DNA from: Methanobacterium_B sp963703015 | Lineage (GTDB): Archaea > Methanobacteriota > Methanobacteria > Methanobacteriales > Methanobacteriaceae | Length of the DNA: 64,000 bases | Reading direction: 5' to 3' | Assembly: GCA_963703015.1 (NCBI GenBank) | Contig: OY969779.1 | Location: 2,294,001 to 2,358,000 of the forward strand | Part shown: positions 24,527 through 33,360 of the stretch, piece by piece | Layout: every line of letters begins with the position of its first letter | How positions within the stretch are numbered: position 1 is the first letter of the stretch | The notes under the pieces: model-generated | Told to the model about the DNA's origin: nothing | Database searches by the model: none | The model's input: only the letters and a program-made list of their open reading frames with translations | Position numbers and translations under genes: made by a program

Positions 24527-25342
24527 TCAAACCATGTCCAAATATTTGGATTTAATTGATTCAAATTCTTCAGGGGTTATTGCTCCAATATCCAATAATT
24601 CCTTTGCCCTTTTAATTTTATCTATTGGATCATCAATTTCAACAGATTTTACATCTTCTTTATTGTTATCTGAGGAATCCTGATTTTCAACGGGTTTTTC
24701 AATTGGTTTAGTATCAAATTTCTCACCACAGACAACACAGAACTTTGCATTTTTAAGATTTTTAGCTCCGCAGGAATTACAAGTTTTTTTGTTATTTCGT
24801 GGATTGATTAAATTCTGATCTGGAATTGATGATGGCAAACCTTGACTTTTAATGGAATTTGTTTCAGATTTTTCTTTATCATCAACTTCACTGGGCTTTG
24901 TATCCACATCGGATACAGTTTCCGGGTTTATTATATCATTTTTAATATTTTCAACTTCTGATTTAGATTCAACAGTTGGGTTGTTGTCAACATATTTTTT
25001 TTCATCGGGGGTTGTTTCGGCTTCAACTAAACCTGTGGTTTTGTCTTGATCTTCGTTGATTGATGATTGGTTGGTTGTTAAATTGTTGCCACATTTGATG
25101 CAGAACTTGGCTGTTTTTGGGTTTATTGTTCCACATGCATTGCATTTTATACTGATTTGTTTTTCAAGTTTTTTTCCGCACTTCACACAGAATATTGAAT
25201 TCTCGGGATTCTTAAAATTGCAGTGTGGGCATGTTTTGTACTTCCCAGATTTTTCCTCTTGATCTTTTTCAACTAATCCTCTTCGTTTTCCCTCAAGTCT
25301 TCTTTTAATTTCCTCGTTAGAAACCACTAATAAAACCCCCAT
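24527..25342 (-). CDS. Triple zinc-ribbon protein with C-terminal SHOCT domain
   Basis: A 271-residue protein with three CxxC-x(10-11)-CxxC zinc ribbons: CPHCNFKNPENSIFCVKC (about residues 38-55), CNACGTINPKTAKFCIKC (about 68-85) and CNSCGAKNLKNAKFCVVC (about 188-205). A long, acidic, low-complexity linker of about 100 residues separates ribbons 2 and 3. The last ~33 residues, DPIDKIKRAKELLDIGAITPEEF onward (read as two segments), form a SHOCT domain, a short oligomerisation helix pair. Function unknown; likely a cytoplasmic scaffold. A GTG five codons in, after GGGGG, is an alternative start. Confidence 0.75.
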   Translation of the reverse strand: MGVLLVVSNEEIKRRLEGKRRGLVEKDQEEKSGKYKTCPHCNFKNPENSIFCVKCGKKLEKQISIKCNACGTINPKTAKFCIKCGNNLTTNQSSINEDQDKTTGLVEAETTPDEKKYVDNNPTVESKSEVENIKNDIINPETVSDVDTKPSEVDDKEKSETNSIKSQGLPSSIPDQNLINPRNNKKTCNSCGAKNLKNAKFCVVCGEKFDTKPIEKPVENQDSSDNNKEDVKSVEIDDPIDKIKRAKELLDIGAITPEEFESIKSKYLDMV

Positions 25343-25382
25343 CTATTAAAATTATAAGGCCATCATTAAATATTATCAAAGG

Positions 25383-26135
25383 TTAACAATATCTCTTACC
25401 ATGGAACTGGTCTAGTGTTCCCCACTTGCCATATTCTACTCCATGTTTTACAAATTCAGCAGCTTCTTCAACTGATCTCTTCAAACCCTTATTTTTTAAA
25501 AGTCCCACCGTCACTGCAGCAGAGAATGAACAGCCTGTTCCATGAACTTCAACATCTCCAACCAATTCATTTTTAATCACACTCAAGGTACCATCAAAAA
25601 GTATGTTGGAACCTTTTAGATTACCCCCGGTTATAACCACATTACATATTTTACCAATTGTAACAGCAGCTTCAACTGCATCATCAACTGATTCAATTTT
25701 CTGGCCGGACAGGAGTTCTGCTTCAGAAATATTTGGTGTTGTGAGGGTTGCATTGGGTAGTAAATACTTCTTAAGTTCCTTTGCATACCCATCTACAGAT
25801 AGTTCAGCTCCACATCCTGCAACCATGACAGGGTCTACAACCATTTTGAGATCGTGTTCTTTAATCTTGGTACCAATGAGCTTGAGATTTTCTTTGTTGT
25901 AGAGCATGCCAGTTTTACAATATTTTATGGGATAAACTTTAAGAAGAGTTTCTAATTGTTGTTCTATGAATTCTGTTGAAACTGGTTCAATAGCTTCGAC
26001 ACTTTGAGGATTTTGAGCAGTTAAAACTGTTATAACTCCAGTTCCATAAATTCCCATGGCCTGAAATGTTTTAACATCGTTCAGGATTCCTGCTCCTCCT
26101 GATGGATCATAACCTGCAATTGAGAGGGCAATCAT
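25383..26135 (-). CDS. thiD: Hydroxymethylpyrimidine/phosphomethylpyrimidine kinase
   Basis: A 250-residue ribokinase-fold enzyme that phosphorylates HMP and then HMP-P in thiamine synthesis. SIAGYDPSGGAGILNDVKTF (about residues 4-23) is the substrate-binding signature, VVDPVMVAGCG the central motif and HGTGCSFSAA the GxGC anion hole with its catalytic Cys in place of Asp. Length shows ThiD alone, without the ThiN (thiamine phosphate synthase) domain often fused in archaea. Its ATG overlaps the cofC TGA by four bases, so the two are translationally coupled. Confidence 0.93.
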   Translation of the reverse strand: MIALSIAGYDPSGGAGILNDVKTFQAMGIYGTGVITVLTAQNPQSVEAIEPVSTEFIEQQLETLLKVYPIKYCKTGMLYNKENLKLIGTKIKEHDLKMVVDPVMVAGCGAELSVDGYAKELKKYLLPNATLTTPNISEAELLSGQKIESVDDAVEAAVTIGKICNVVITGGNLKGSNILFDGTLSVIKNELVGDVEVHGTGCSFSAAVTVGLLKNKGLKRSVEEAAEFVKHGVEYGKWGTLDQFHGKRYC

Positions 26136-26815
26136 GGGTTTATTTCTCTCCTTTCAATATGTAAACGTTCCTTACCATGGATTGGAACTACCACTAAACC
26201 TTCATCACTTAAAAATTTCCTGGTTTCGGTTCCTGTTCCATGTAGCATTATTTCACCAAGATCTTCTGCAGTATTAACGTCTAGGGCCATGTAAAATGAA
26301 TCATAAACATTTACCTTCAGATTTTTTGATTCTGCTATTTTTATATGTTCAAAGAAGCTGCAATCACCAAAGAGCATCTCCATTCCATTAACTGGACAAA
26401 GCATAGCGTTTGTTCCACCTCCCTTTGCAGGTGCAATAACCATGTCACTTGTTTCACCAACTTTTAACATTTGATCAACGTAGTCTGGTTTTATTAATGG
26501 AACATCTGAAGGAACTATTAAAACCCTGTCAGCATGGGATGAACACCATGTGATGGCTTGTTTCAATGCCCCGTTTAAATCAGTAGAACCTTCTTCCTTT
26601 AATGGAATGACTTCAAGGTTTTTCACGTAATTTAGGACATCTTCATCCGAGCTTATAACAACAACATCTTCCACATGATTTTTCAATGCATTAGTAACAT
26701 CTTTGAGCATTGATTTTAGAAGATTTTCACGTTCTAATGGGGTTAATGTTGGTGATAAACGTGTTTTAGCATGTGTAAATCTTGAAACTGGGATTATGGC
26801 AAATGTTTTCTTCAT
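26132..26815 (-). CDS. cofC: 2-phospho-L-lactate guanylyltransferase
   Basis: A 227-residue enzyme that makes lactyl-2-diphospho-5'-guanosine from GTP and 2-phospho-L-lactate for coenzyme F420, the main hydride carrier in methanogenesis. FAIIPVSRFTHAKTRLSP is the N-terminal nucleotide-binding signature (PVxxFxxAKxRLS), and VIVPSDVPLIKP and APAKGGGTNAML (substrate-contact region) are conserved. Length is normal. It leads the cofC-thiD pair, overlapping it by four bases; the two products belong to different cofactors. Confidence 0.93.
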   Translation of the reverse strand: MKKTFAIIPVSRFTHAKTRLSPTLTPLERENLLKSMLKDVTNALKNHVEDVVVISSDEDVLNYVKNLEVIPLKEEGSTDLNGALKQAITWCSSHADRVLIVPSDVPLIKPDYVDQMLKVGETSDMVIAPAKGGGTNAMLCPVNGMEMLFGDCSFFEHIKIAESKNLKVNVYDSFYMALDVNTAEDLGEIMLHGTGTETRKFLSDEGLVVVPIHGKERLHIERREINP

Positions 26816-26883
26816 AGAACAAAACCTCTTGAAATTTTAATTCTTTAAAAGACACCTTACAAAAAAAATATGAATGGAGATTT

Positions 26884-27570
26884 TTAACCCATTCCAATCA
26901 TGGATTTAAACCAGTGATAAACTCCTTTTAATGTTCCCTCTGAGCTTTGAGTACTGTTTTGATCAATATTTTTTATATTATCTGCCTTCACATTAAATTG
27001 GGAGGCTAAATCGGATTTAGCAGTGTTTACCATTTGTTTGAGTGTGGTATAACTAATTTTCTGAGCATTTACCAGGGCTACAGGCTCACCACTATAAATA
27101 TCGAAATTAACACCTTCTGTTAGGATCCATATTTCTAGCTGAGCATTGGTTGCATTAGTTAGATCTTGGATGTTAGAATTATCAATAACCTGTTTTATTG
27201 CATTTGAAGCTGTTCCATTGGCCTTTAATTTTGAACCAACAACTGCTTGGGTGGATGGGTCAAGGCAGTATGCATAAACCATTTCAGATGAATTGGTTGA
27301 AACAGTCTTATTTTCAGCCACAACAAGATCTTGTGATGAATTTGCAGTTAAAACATCACCAACCTGCACTTTAACAGGATCCCTTCCGTTGTTTGCAACT
27401 AAAACTTGATGTGGAACTGTTCCTGCACTGGTATTCTGGGTTATGACAATATTACTGCTGTCATAGGCTTCCTTTAATGGTATGCCAGTTGACTGGGAAT
27501 AGCTTAAATAACCTGTTCCCGCAGCAAATAAAACCACTAAAAATATTAGAATTACCAGTCTGAAGTTCAA
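26884..27570 (-). CDS. Hypothetical membrane-anchored extracellular protein
   Basis: A 228-residue protein with one N-terminal hydrophobic helix (about residues 4-22) as uncleaved anchor or signal, followed by an outer domain rich in Val, Asn and Ser with a beta-type start (HQVLVANNGRDPVKVQVGDVL) and a helical middle. Several N-x-T/S sites occur. No family is recognised. The start is TTG at 27570 after a GGTGGG site, 21 bases past the proS stop, so it is likely co-transcribed with proS by read-through. Confidence 0.55.
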   Translation of the reverse strand: MNFRLVILIFLVVLFAAGTGYLSYSQSTGIPLKEAYDSSNIVITQNTSAGTVPHQVLVANNGRDPVKVQVGDVLTANSSQDLVVAENKTVSTNSSEMVYAYCLDPSTQAVVGSKLKANGTASNAIKQVIDNSNIQDLTNATNAQLEIWILTEGVNFDIYSGEPVALVNAQKISYTTLKQMVNTAKSDLASQFNVKADNIKNIDQNSTQSSEGTLKGVYHWFKSMIGMG

Positions 27571-27591
27571 AATTATCCCACCGTTGTTTTT

Positions 27592-29001
27592 TTAATATGT
27601 TTTGGCAATCAATGTTATGTGCTTAGATTTCTTTCCACAGTTAATACAGATTCCATCTTCATTATCTGCCTGAACACCAAGTATGTCCACATTAACCTTT
27701 TCTTCAATATCTTTTCCACATTCCTGATCTCCACACCAGTCAAAAGTTACTATTCCTCCTTCATCTGCAATTTTAGCAGAAGCCTCATCAAGGGTTTCAA
27801 CATGATGAATATTATCTTCAAGGGAATTCCAAGCTTTCTCACGCATATTCACGCTGATACTATCCAATAAATTATTTACAGTGTTGGATATGGTGTTATC
27901 ATCATAGTCTATGATTTCTTTTTCCTTAGAATCTCTTCTGAATGTAACTATCTTATGATTTTCAATATCCCTTGGTCCTACTTCTAACCTTAAAGGAATT
28001 CCCCTCATTTCCAATTCATAATATTTTTTACCAGCTCTTATGTCTCGGTCATCGAAATAAACCCTTAAATTTAATTCAGATTCGAGTTTCTCCCGTAATT
28101 TTTTACAGAAATCAAGGACAACTTCTCCTCCTTTCTTAAATATGATTGGAACAATTACCACGTGATAAGGTGCAACATCTGGCGGTAGGCAAAGACCTGA
28201 ATCATCACCATGAATACCTATTACAGATGCTATAACCCTATCAGAAAGTCCATAACATGTCTGATAAACATATTCATGATTACCTTCCGCAGTTTCATAG
28301 GTTATATCAAAGGTTTTTGCAAAGGTTTGACCGAGGTTGTGCACAGTTCCTATTTGAAGTGTTTTACCGTCGGGTAGGAGTGTATCAAATGCCATGGTGT
28401 AAAGTGCACCCGGGAACTTATCCCATTCAGGACGTTTAGAAACTGTGTAAGGTATTCCGAGACTGTCAAAAAACTGCCTGTATATTCTTAAAGCTTCTTT
28501 AACCTGTTCTTCTGCTTCTTCTGCAGAAGAATGAACTGTATGAGCTTCTTTAAATGTTGTTATTTCTCTGACTCTTATGAGTGGCCTGGTGTGTTTAGTT
28601 TCATATCTAAAGGTGTTTACAACCTGATAATATCTCATTGGAAGATCGCTGTGGTTCCTTACCCAGAGTGAAAACATGGGGTACATTGCTGTTTCACTGG
28701 TAGGCCTTAAAGCAAGTTTTTTGTTAAGTTCAGTGAGTCCACCATGTGTTACCCAATAAACTTCTTCTTCAAAACCTTTGACATGTATTGCTTCCTTTGC
28801 AAGTTCATCTTCGGGTATGAGTAATGGGAACATGACCTCTTCATGATCCTTGTCTAGGATCTTTTTAAGAATTTCGAGGGTGTGTTTTCTGATCTTGAAT
28901 CCTTGTGGAAGCCAAACATGCATTCCTTTCACAGGGTACCTTGTATCAATTATCTCTGCTTCTTCGAGAATATTATGAAACCATTCGCTGAATTCTGACA
29001 T
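27592..29001 (-). CDS. proS: Prolyl-tRNA synthetase, archaeal/eukaryotic type
   Basis: A 469-residue class II aminoacyl-tRNA synthetase charging tRNA-Pro. Motif 2 appears as TFRYETKHTRPLIRVREITTF (cut: RYETKHTRPLIRVREI), and motif 3 as GIHGDDSGLCLPPDVAPY. The C-terminal extension has the Zn-binding cysteines in WCGDQECG and CINCGKK and ends in a terminal Tyr, both marks of the archaeal/eukaryotic form without the bacterial editing insertion. The ATG follows GGTGA. Confidence 0.96.
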   Translation of the reverse strand: MSEFSEWFHNILEEAEIIDTRYPVKGMHVWLPQGFKIRKHTLEILKKILDKDHEEVMFPLLIPEDELAKEAIHVKGFEEEVYWVTHGGLTELNKKLALRPTSETAMYPMFSLWVRNHSDLPMRYYQVVNTFRYETKHTRPLIRVREITTFKEAHTVHSSAEEAEEQVKEALRIYRQFFDSLGIPYTVSKRPEWDKFPGALYTMAFDTLLPDGKTLQIGTVHNLGQTFAKTFDITYETAEGNHEYVYQTCYGLSDRVIASVIGIHGDDSGLCLPPDVAPYHVVIVPIIFKKGGEVVLDFCKKLREKLESELNLRVYFDDRDIRAGKKYYELEMRGIPLRLEVGPRDIENHKIVTFRRDSKEKEIIDYDDNTISNTVNNLLDSISVNMREKAWNSLEDNIHHVETLDEASAKIADEGGIVTFDWCGDQECGKDIEEKVNVDILGVQADNEDGICINCGKKSKHITLIAKTY

Positions 29002-29299
29002 TTATTCACCAATTTATAAGTAGTTATAATATTATGGAGTTAAATAACTCCTTAAATTACGAATCTTGATTTTAATAAGTTTTTTTTAGTCTCATTTAAA
29101 AATATTGATGTAGAATATTTTTTCAAAGAACTTTAATGTTGATAAATTTAATATTTACAATGGATACTTATAATTTTAAATCATCATAATATTATCAGTT
29201 TGTAAAAAATTTATCCTAGAATGGATAACCAAGAAGTTATATCACAATTATATTATTCACCTACACATAAATAGTAAATTGAATGGAGTAAACGATAAC
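29002..29299. other. Divergent promoter region between proS and egsA
   Basis: About 300 bases of very AT-rich DNA separating two divergent housekeeping genes. It must carry both promoters; ATAATATTAT-type stretches near 29025 and 29185 are candidate TATA elements. Nothing else is seen. Confidence 0.4.
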
Positions 29300-30343
29300 A
29301 TGTATGCCAGAAAGATTCAGCTACCTAGAGAGATTCATACTGGAGCAGGTATGATTAAGGAAACTGGAAAAATATGTAGAAATTTAAGATTAGATGGTGA
29401 TGTGATGGTTGTTACAGGACCTAACACACGTAAAATTGGGGGTGACGCTGTTATACAAAGTTTACTTGAAGAAGATTACAATGTAAACGACATAACTATA
29501 GACTACCCTTCAAAAGCATCAATAGAAGCTGTTCAGGATGAAATTAAACAGTGTTCGCTTGTACTGGGTGTAGGTGGGGGCAAAGTCATTGATGTTGCTA
29601 AGTTAGCCTCAACCAGGGCTGCTGTTAACTTCATAAGCGTACCAACAGCTGCTTCTCATGATGGAATAGCATCACCCCGTGCATCAATAAAAGATGAACG
29701 TGGAAATGTTTCACTCAAAGCAGAACCTCCAATTGGTGTCATTGCTGATACCGAAGTAATAAGCAAAGCACCATTTAGATTGCTTGCAGCGGGCTGTGGA
29801 GATATTGTATCTAATTACACAGCAATACTTGATTGGAAGTTAGCTCACAGATTATTGGACATAGATTTCAGTGATTCAGCAGCAGCACTTTCTGAAATGA
29901 CGGCTAAGATGACCATAAAATCTGCTGATGCAATTAAAGAAGGTTTAACAGAGAGTGCAGGACTGGTTGTTAAGGCACTCATAAGTAGTGGAATTGCAAT
30001 AAGTATAGCAGGGACAAGCAGACCAGCCAGTGGATCAGAACACAAATTCAGTCATGCCCTGGACATTGTCGCTCCTAAACCCGCCCTACATGGGGAACAA
30101 TGTGGTGTGGGCACCATAATGATGATGTACCTTCATGGGGGAGATTGGAAATTTATTAGAGATACTTTAAAACTAATTAAGGCCCCGACCACAGCATATG
30201 AAATGGGAATTGAACCAGAATACATTATTGAGGCCCTTCAAATTGCACATACTATCCGAAGTGAAAGATATACTATTTTAGGAGACAGGGGACTCACCCA
30301 TGAATCAGCAAAGGCTTTGGCAGAGAAAACAGGAGTAATCTAA
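29300..30343 (+). CDS. egsA: sn-Glycerol-1-phosphate dehydrogenase
   Basis: A 347-residue NAD(P)H-dependent enzyme that reduces dihydroxyacetone phosphate to sn-glycerol-1-phosphate, the backbone of archaeal ether lipids. VLGVGGGKVIDVAKL is the nucleotide-binding glycine motif, PTAASHDGIASPRAS the substrate loop, and GSEHKFSHALD and HGEQCGVGT provide the zinc-binding His residues. The ATG at 29300 gives the family-typical MYARKIQLPREIHTGAG start; a TTG 21 bases upstream is also in frame. Confidence 0.95.
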   Translation: MYARKIQLPREIHTGAGMIKETGKICRNLRLDGDVMVVTGPNTRKIGGDAVIQSLLEEDYNVNDITIDYPSKASIEAVQDEIKQCSLVLGVGGGKVIDVAKLASTRAAVNFISVPTAASHDGIASPRASIKDERGNVSLKAEPPIGVIADTEVISKAPFRLLAAGCGDIVSNYTAILDWKLAHRLLDIDFSDSAAALSEMTAKMTIKSADAIKEGLTESAGLVVKALISSGIAISIAGTSRPASGSEHKFSHALDIVAPKPALHGEQCGVGTIMMMYLHGGDWKFIRDTLKLIKAPTTAYEMGIEPEYIIEALQIAHTIRSERYTILGDRGLTHESAKALAEKTGVI

Positions 30344-30429
30344 TCTTAATTTACAATTGTTTCTCATAAACTCCACGTATTACCATAAAAATATATCTTC
30401 GAAACTACAAATTAATGAGTAGTGATATC

Positions 30430-30609
30430 ATGGATAATAAAGAAAAGGTAATTAAAACTTTCAAAGAATCTGAAGAACCTTTAAATGCAACAAAAGTCAG
30501 CCAACTATCTGGTGTTGAGAAGAAAGAGGTTGACAAAATAATGAAGGAACTCAAGAAGGATGAAACAATTTATTCCCCAAAAAGATGTTACTATGCTTTG
30601 AAGGAATAA
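30430..30609 (+). CDS. Small winged-helix DNA-binding protein
   Basis: A 59-residue protein reading as a minimal winged helix: helix 1 (KEKVIKTFKES), helix 2 (NATKVSQLSG), recognition helix (EKKEVDKIMKELKKD) and wing (TIYSPKRCYYALKE). It lacks any effector domain. The ATG at 30430 is favoured because a TAGTGAT site precedes it; an ATG five codons upstream is possible. A TATA-like stretch near 30385-30393 would give a short leader. Regulatory target unknown. Confidence 0.65.
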   Translation: MDNKEKVIKTFKESEEPLNATKVSQLSGVEKKEVDKIMKELKKDETIYSPKRCYYALKE

Positions 30610-30619
30610 AAAAATAATA

Positions 30620-30633
30620 ACTTCTTTTTTTTA
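30620..30633 (+). terminator. Oligo-T terminator after the winged-helix gene
   Basis: A T-rich tract (CTTCTTTTTTTT) starts about ten bases beyond the stop codon at 30609. Confidence 0.45.
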
Positions 30634-30796
30634 ATTAAATCAGTTTACTTCTCACATATACAACAATTTTATACAGAATTTTTTTTTATAAGTCACAGAA
30701 ATTTTGATCAGTTTGATTAAGTTTATATATCTAAACTTTTAAATTATCCATAACTAATTTTTGAAACGATTGTATATCTTTTATAAGGAGTATCAA

Positions 30797-31990
30797 ATGA
30801 AAAAAATAGTCTTTATGTTCATGATAATGGTAGTTGTAGTTGCTATGATAAATTTGGCAGTTGCAGATGACCATACACTAAAATTACATGATCAAAACGA
30901 ATCTAATATATCATATCAAAATCAGAGCAACATTAAGATTATTTGCAGTTCAACTTCGTGGATAGACCCAGTTTCACCCAATAAACACGAGAGAAACGCC
31001 ACAATAAAATACAACATAACTGGAAATTTCAATGGTACTGTGGTGCCGGAAGTATCAAACAACAAATCAACCTACCAATTAAAACCCCTGAACACCACCC
31101 AAAAAACCGGCAGTTTTGTTTGGAACGGTGAAATTGATGGTAAAATGATCAACCAGGCAGAAAATCCCTATTACATAACACTAATTTTAAAAGATACAAA
31201 TGGGATGGAAGTTACAAGGTCAGTACCCAACAAAATATTTGTAGGCAGACCCGTCCTAATTTTGCATGGTTTATTTCAAGTATCACAGGATATGGAAGAC
31301 ACAAAACTCTTTAAAAATCTTTCAAAAACCCATTACACAGAATCTGTAGAGTACTTACCACCGTGTTTTCAGGATGAAGTAGGAAGTGCTTTGGGAGATA
31401 TCAGAAATTATGGTTCAAATTTAAAAATGAAAATTAGGGCAATAAAACAGGCTACAGGGGCTGAAAGGGTTGATATTGTTGGTTACAGCATGGGTGGACT
31501 GGTGGCACGATGGTATTATCAGGAACTTGGAGGAAGTGCATCGACAGGAAAAATCATAATGCTCGGTACACCCAACCATGGGGCGGAATCACCAGATCCA
31601 GACATATTTGATGATGATAAATATTCCAACACAGCTGTTGTACAGATGAAGCCTCATAGCAGTTTCATTCAGAAACTAAATCGTTGCAATGAATGTTACT
31701 GTCCAAAAAAAGATCATATGAACAACTTCCCTTCAAATGGTTATATCACCATGGCAAGCAAAAAATATGTTACATGGGGCCATGAACATTTATTTGGATA
31801 TGAAATCCCATTTGTTGCTTGGGGAGATCTTGTTGTTCCATATTGGAGTGTTAGACTCCCGGGTGTTTACAATGAGGATGTGCACACCACTCACTTATCA
31901 CTACCTGAAGATAGGGAAGTTGTGGAGGATATAACTGTTATTTTAAACACCAATGACAACAACTACAACATTTCACCATTTTGTGATTAA
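30797..31990 (+). CDS. Secreted alpha/beta hydrolase, lipase-like
   Basis: A 397-residue exported hydrolase. Residues 1-23 are a signal peptide (Met/Val-rich, ending VAD). An N-terminal Asn-rich domain of about 140 residues looks like a beta sandwich. The hydrolase part opens RPVLILHGLFQ, the oxyanion HG, and carries GYSMGGLVARWYYQ, the GxSxG nucleophile elbow of PGAP1/triacylglycerol lipase-type enzymes; a C-terminal DVHTTHLSLP supplies the likely catalytic His. The ATG at 30797 has AAGGAG seven bases upstream; the frame is open earlier. Substrate unknown, possibly a lipid or ester outside the cell. Confidence 0.78.
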   Translation: MKKIVFMFMIMVVVVAMINLAVADDHTLKLHDQNESNISYQNQSNIKIICSSTSWIDPVSPNKHERNATIKYNITGNFNGTVVPEVSNNKSTYQLKPLNTTQKTGSFVWNGEIDGKMINQAENPYYITLILKDTNGMEVTRSVPNKIFVGRPVLILHGLFQVSQDMEDTKLFKNLSKTHYTESVEYLPPCFQDEVGSALGDIRNYGSNLKMKIRAIKQATGAERVDIVGYSMGGLVARWYYQELGGSASTGKIIMLGTPNHGAESPDPDIFDDDKYSNTAVVQMKPHSSFIQKLNRCNECYCPKKDHMNNFPSNGYITMASKKYVTWGHEHLFGYEIPFVAWGDLVVPYWSVRLPGVYNEDVHTTHLSLPEDREVVEDITVILNTNDNNYNISPFCD

Positions 31991-32205
31991 TAAACATTTA
32001 AAATAAATTCTGAGCGAATTTAACCTGTAATTTTTTTTATTATTTTCTAGATGGTTAATTACATTCTATATCAATTTATATGATCAAAAAAATATATTGT
32101 TTTATGAATTTAAATTCACTGGAATTATCCAGAAATTTCGCATTTACTTTAACTTCAATTTATTTACAAAATAAAAAAAAATTTCAATATTATGGTGGTA
32201 ACAAT

Positions 32206-32640
32206 ATGATAACTTTAATTGGTAAAAACCTCGCTAACAGAGGTCTTAAATTCATGTTCTACGGGGCTTCATCAGAATGTGAGTCCTGCAGATTCAAAAA
32301 CACATGTATTGACACTTTAGAAAGTGGTAGGATGTACATAATTAAACAGGTCAAAAATGGGGAGCAATCCTGCCAAATACATGAAGGTGGAAAGGTACGT
32401 GTTGTGGAAGTGGAAAAAGCGTACATAAAATGTCTTGTTGATTCTAAAAAATCATTTGAAGGATCTAAGTTAGTGTTTGAAACACCTGATTGTGATGACA
32501 TGGACTGTAAAATGAGGTCTAAATGTTTCCCAGAGGGTTTGGTTAATCAGGACAAATGTAAGATCATAAAAAATCTTGGAAAACCAAAATATGAATGTCC
32601 ACTAGGACGTGACCTTAACAATGTTTTACTCAAACCTTAA
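32206..32640 (+). CDS. UPF0179 family protein
   Basis: A 144-residue archaeal conserved protein of unknown function. It has ten or so cysteines in paired arrangements, ECESCRFKNTC near the N-terminus, DCDDMDCKMRSKC (about residues 100-112) and CPLGRD at the end, strongly suggesting a metal or Fe-S site. Start and length match UPF0179 (MITLIGKNLANRGLKF). The ATG at 32206 follows GGTGG; the frame is open upstream but without a start signal. It is 24 bases before rpiA on the same strand, so likely co-transcribed. Confidence 0.82.
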   Translation: MITLIGKNLANRGLKFMFYGASSECESCRFKNTCIDTLESGRMYIIKQVKNGEQSCQIHEGGKVRVVEVEKAYIKCLVDSKKSFEGSKLVFETPDCDDMDCKMRSKCFPEGLVNQDKCKIIKNLGKPKYECPLGRDLNNVLLKP

Positions 32641-32664
32641 ACTTTAATTAAAGAGGATATTAGG

Positions 32665-33339
32665 ATGATTACAGAAATTAAACGAAAAGTAGGATACTTA
32701 GCTGCAGAACAAATTAAAGATGGAGATGTGGTGGGGCTTGGAACAGGATCAACAACTCACTTCTTCATTGAAAAACTTGGAAAAAGAATCTTGGATGAAG
32801 AATTGAAAATATTGGGTATCCCAACTTCTTACCAATCTTTTTTCCTGGCAAAGGATGCTAATATTCAAATAACAACCCTCGAAGAATATGATGTTGATAT
32901 AGCTGTAGATGGTGCAGATGAGGTTGATCCAGAATTTAACCTTATAAAGGGAGGGGGAGCTGCTCATACCCTTGAAAAAATTGTGGACAGTTCTGCATCC
33001 AAATTTGTGGTTATAATTGATGAATCTAAGATGGTAGATAAACTTGGTAATTTTCCAGTACCGGTCGAAGTAATTCCACAGGCATCAAGAACAGTAAGAG
33101 ATCAGCTGATCATAATGGGAGGATCACCAACCATGAGAATGGCAGAAAGAAAGGATGGGCCTGTGGTAACAGACAATGGAAATTTCATATATGATGTGAA
33201 GTTTTCTGTGGACGATCCTAAATTACTCGAAATAGAACTTAACGCACTGCCAGGTGTGGTTGAAAATGGTATCTTCACAGATATTGTTGATGAGGTTTTA
33301 GTTGGGACAAAAGAGGGGGTTGAAACACTAAAAAAATAG
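32665..33339 (+). CDS. rpiA: Ribose-5-phosphate isomerase A
   Basis: A 224-residue isomerase of ribose-5-P and ribulose-5-P, which in methanogens links the ribulose monophosphate or Calvin-like routes to nucleotide synthesis. GLGTGSTTHFFIEKLG (about residues 25-40) binds phosphate, DGADEVDPEFNLIKGGGAAHTLEKI holds the catalytic Asp and Glu (read as two parts), and the Lys of GGGAAHTLEK region is conserved. Length normal. GAGGAT precedes the ATG. Convergent with the next gene, with only about 20 bases between stops. Confidence 0.95.
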   Translation: MITEIKRKVGYLAAEQIKDGDVVGLGTGSTTHFFIEKLGKRILDEELKILGIPTSYQSFFLAKDANIQITTLEEYDVDIAVDGADEVDPEFNLIKGGGAAHTLEKIVDSSASKFVVIIDESKMVDKLGNFPVPVEVIPQASRTVRDQLIIMGGSPTMRMAERKDGPVVTDNGNFIYDVKFSVDDPKLLEIELNALPGVVENGIFTDIVDEVLVGTKEGVETLKK

Positions 33340-33360
33340 GGGAATAAACCCCATTTTAAT

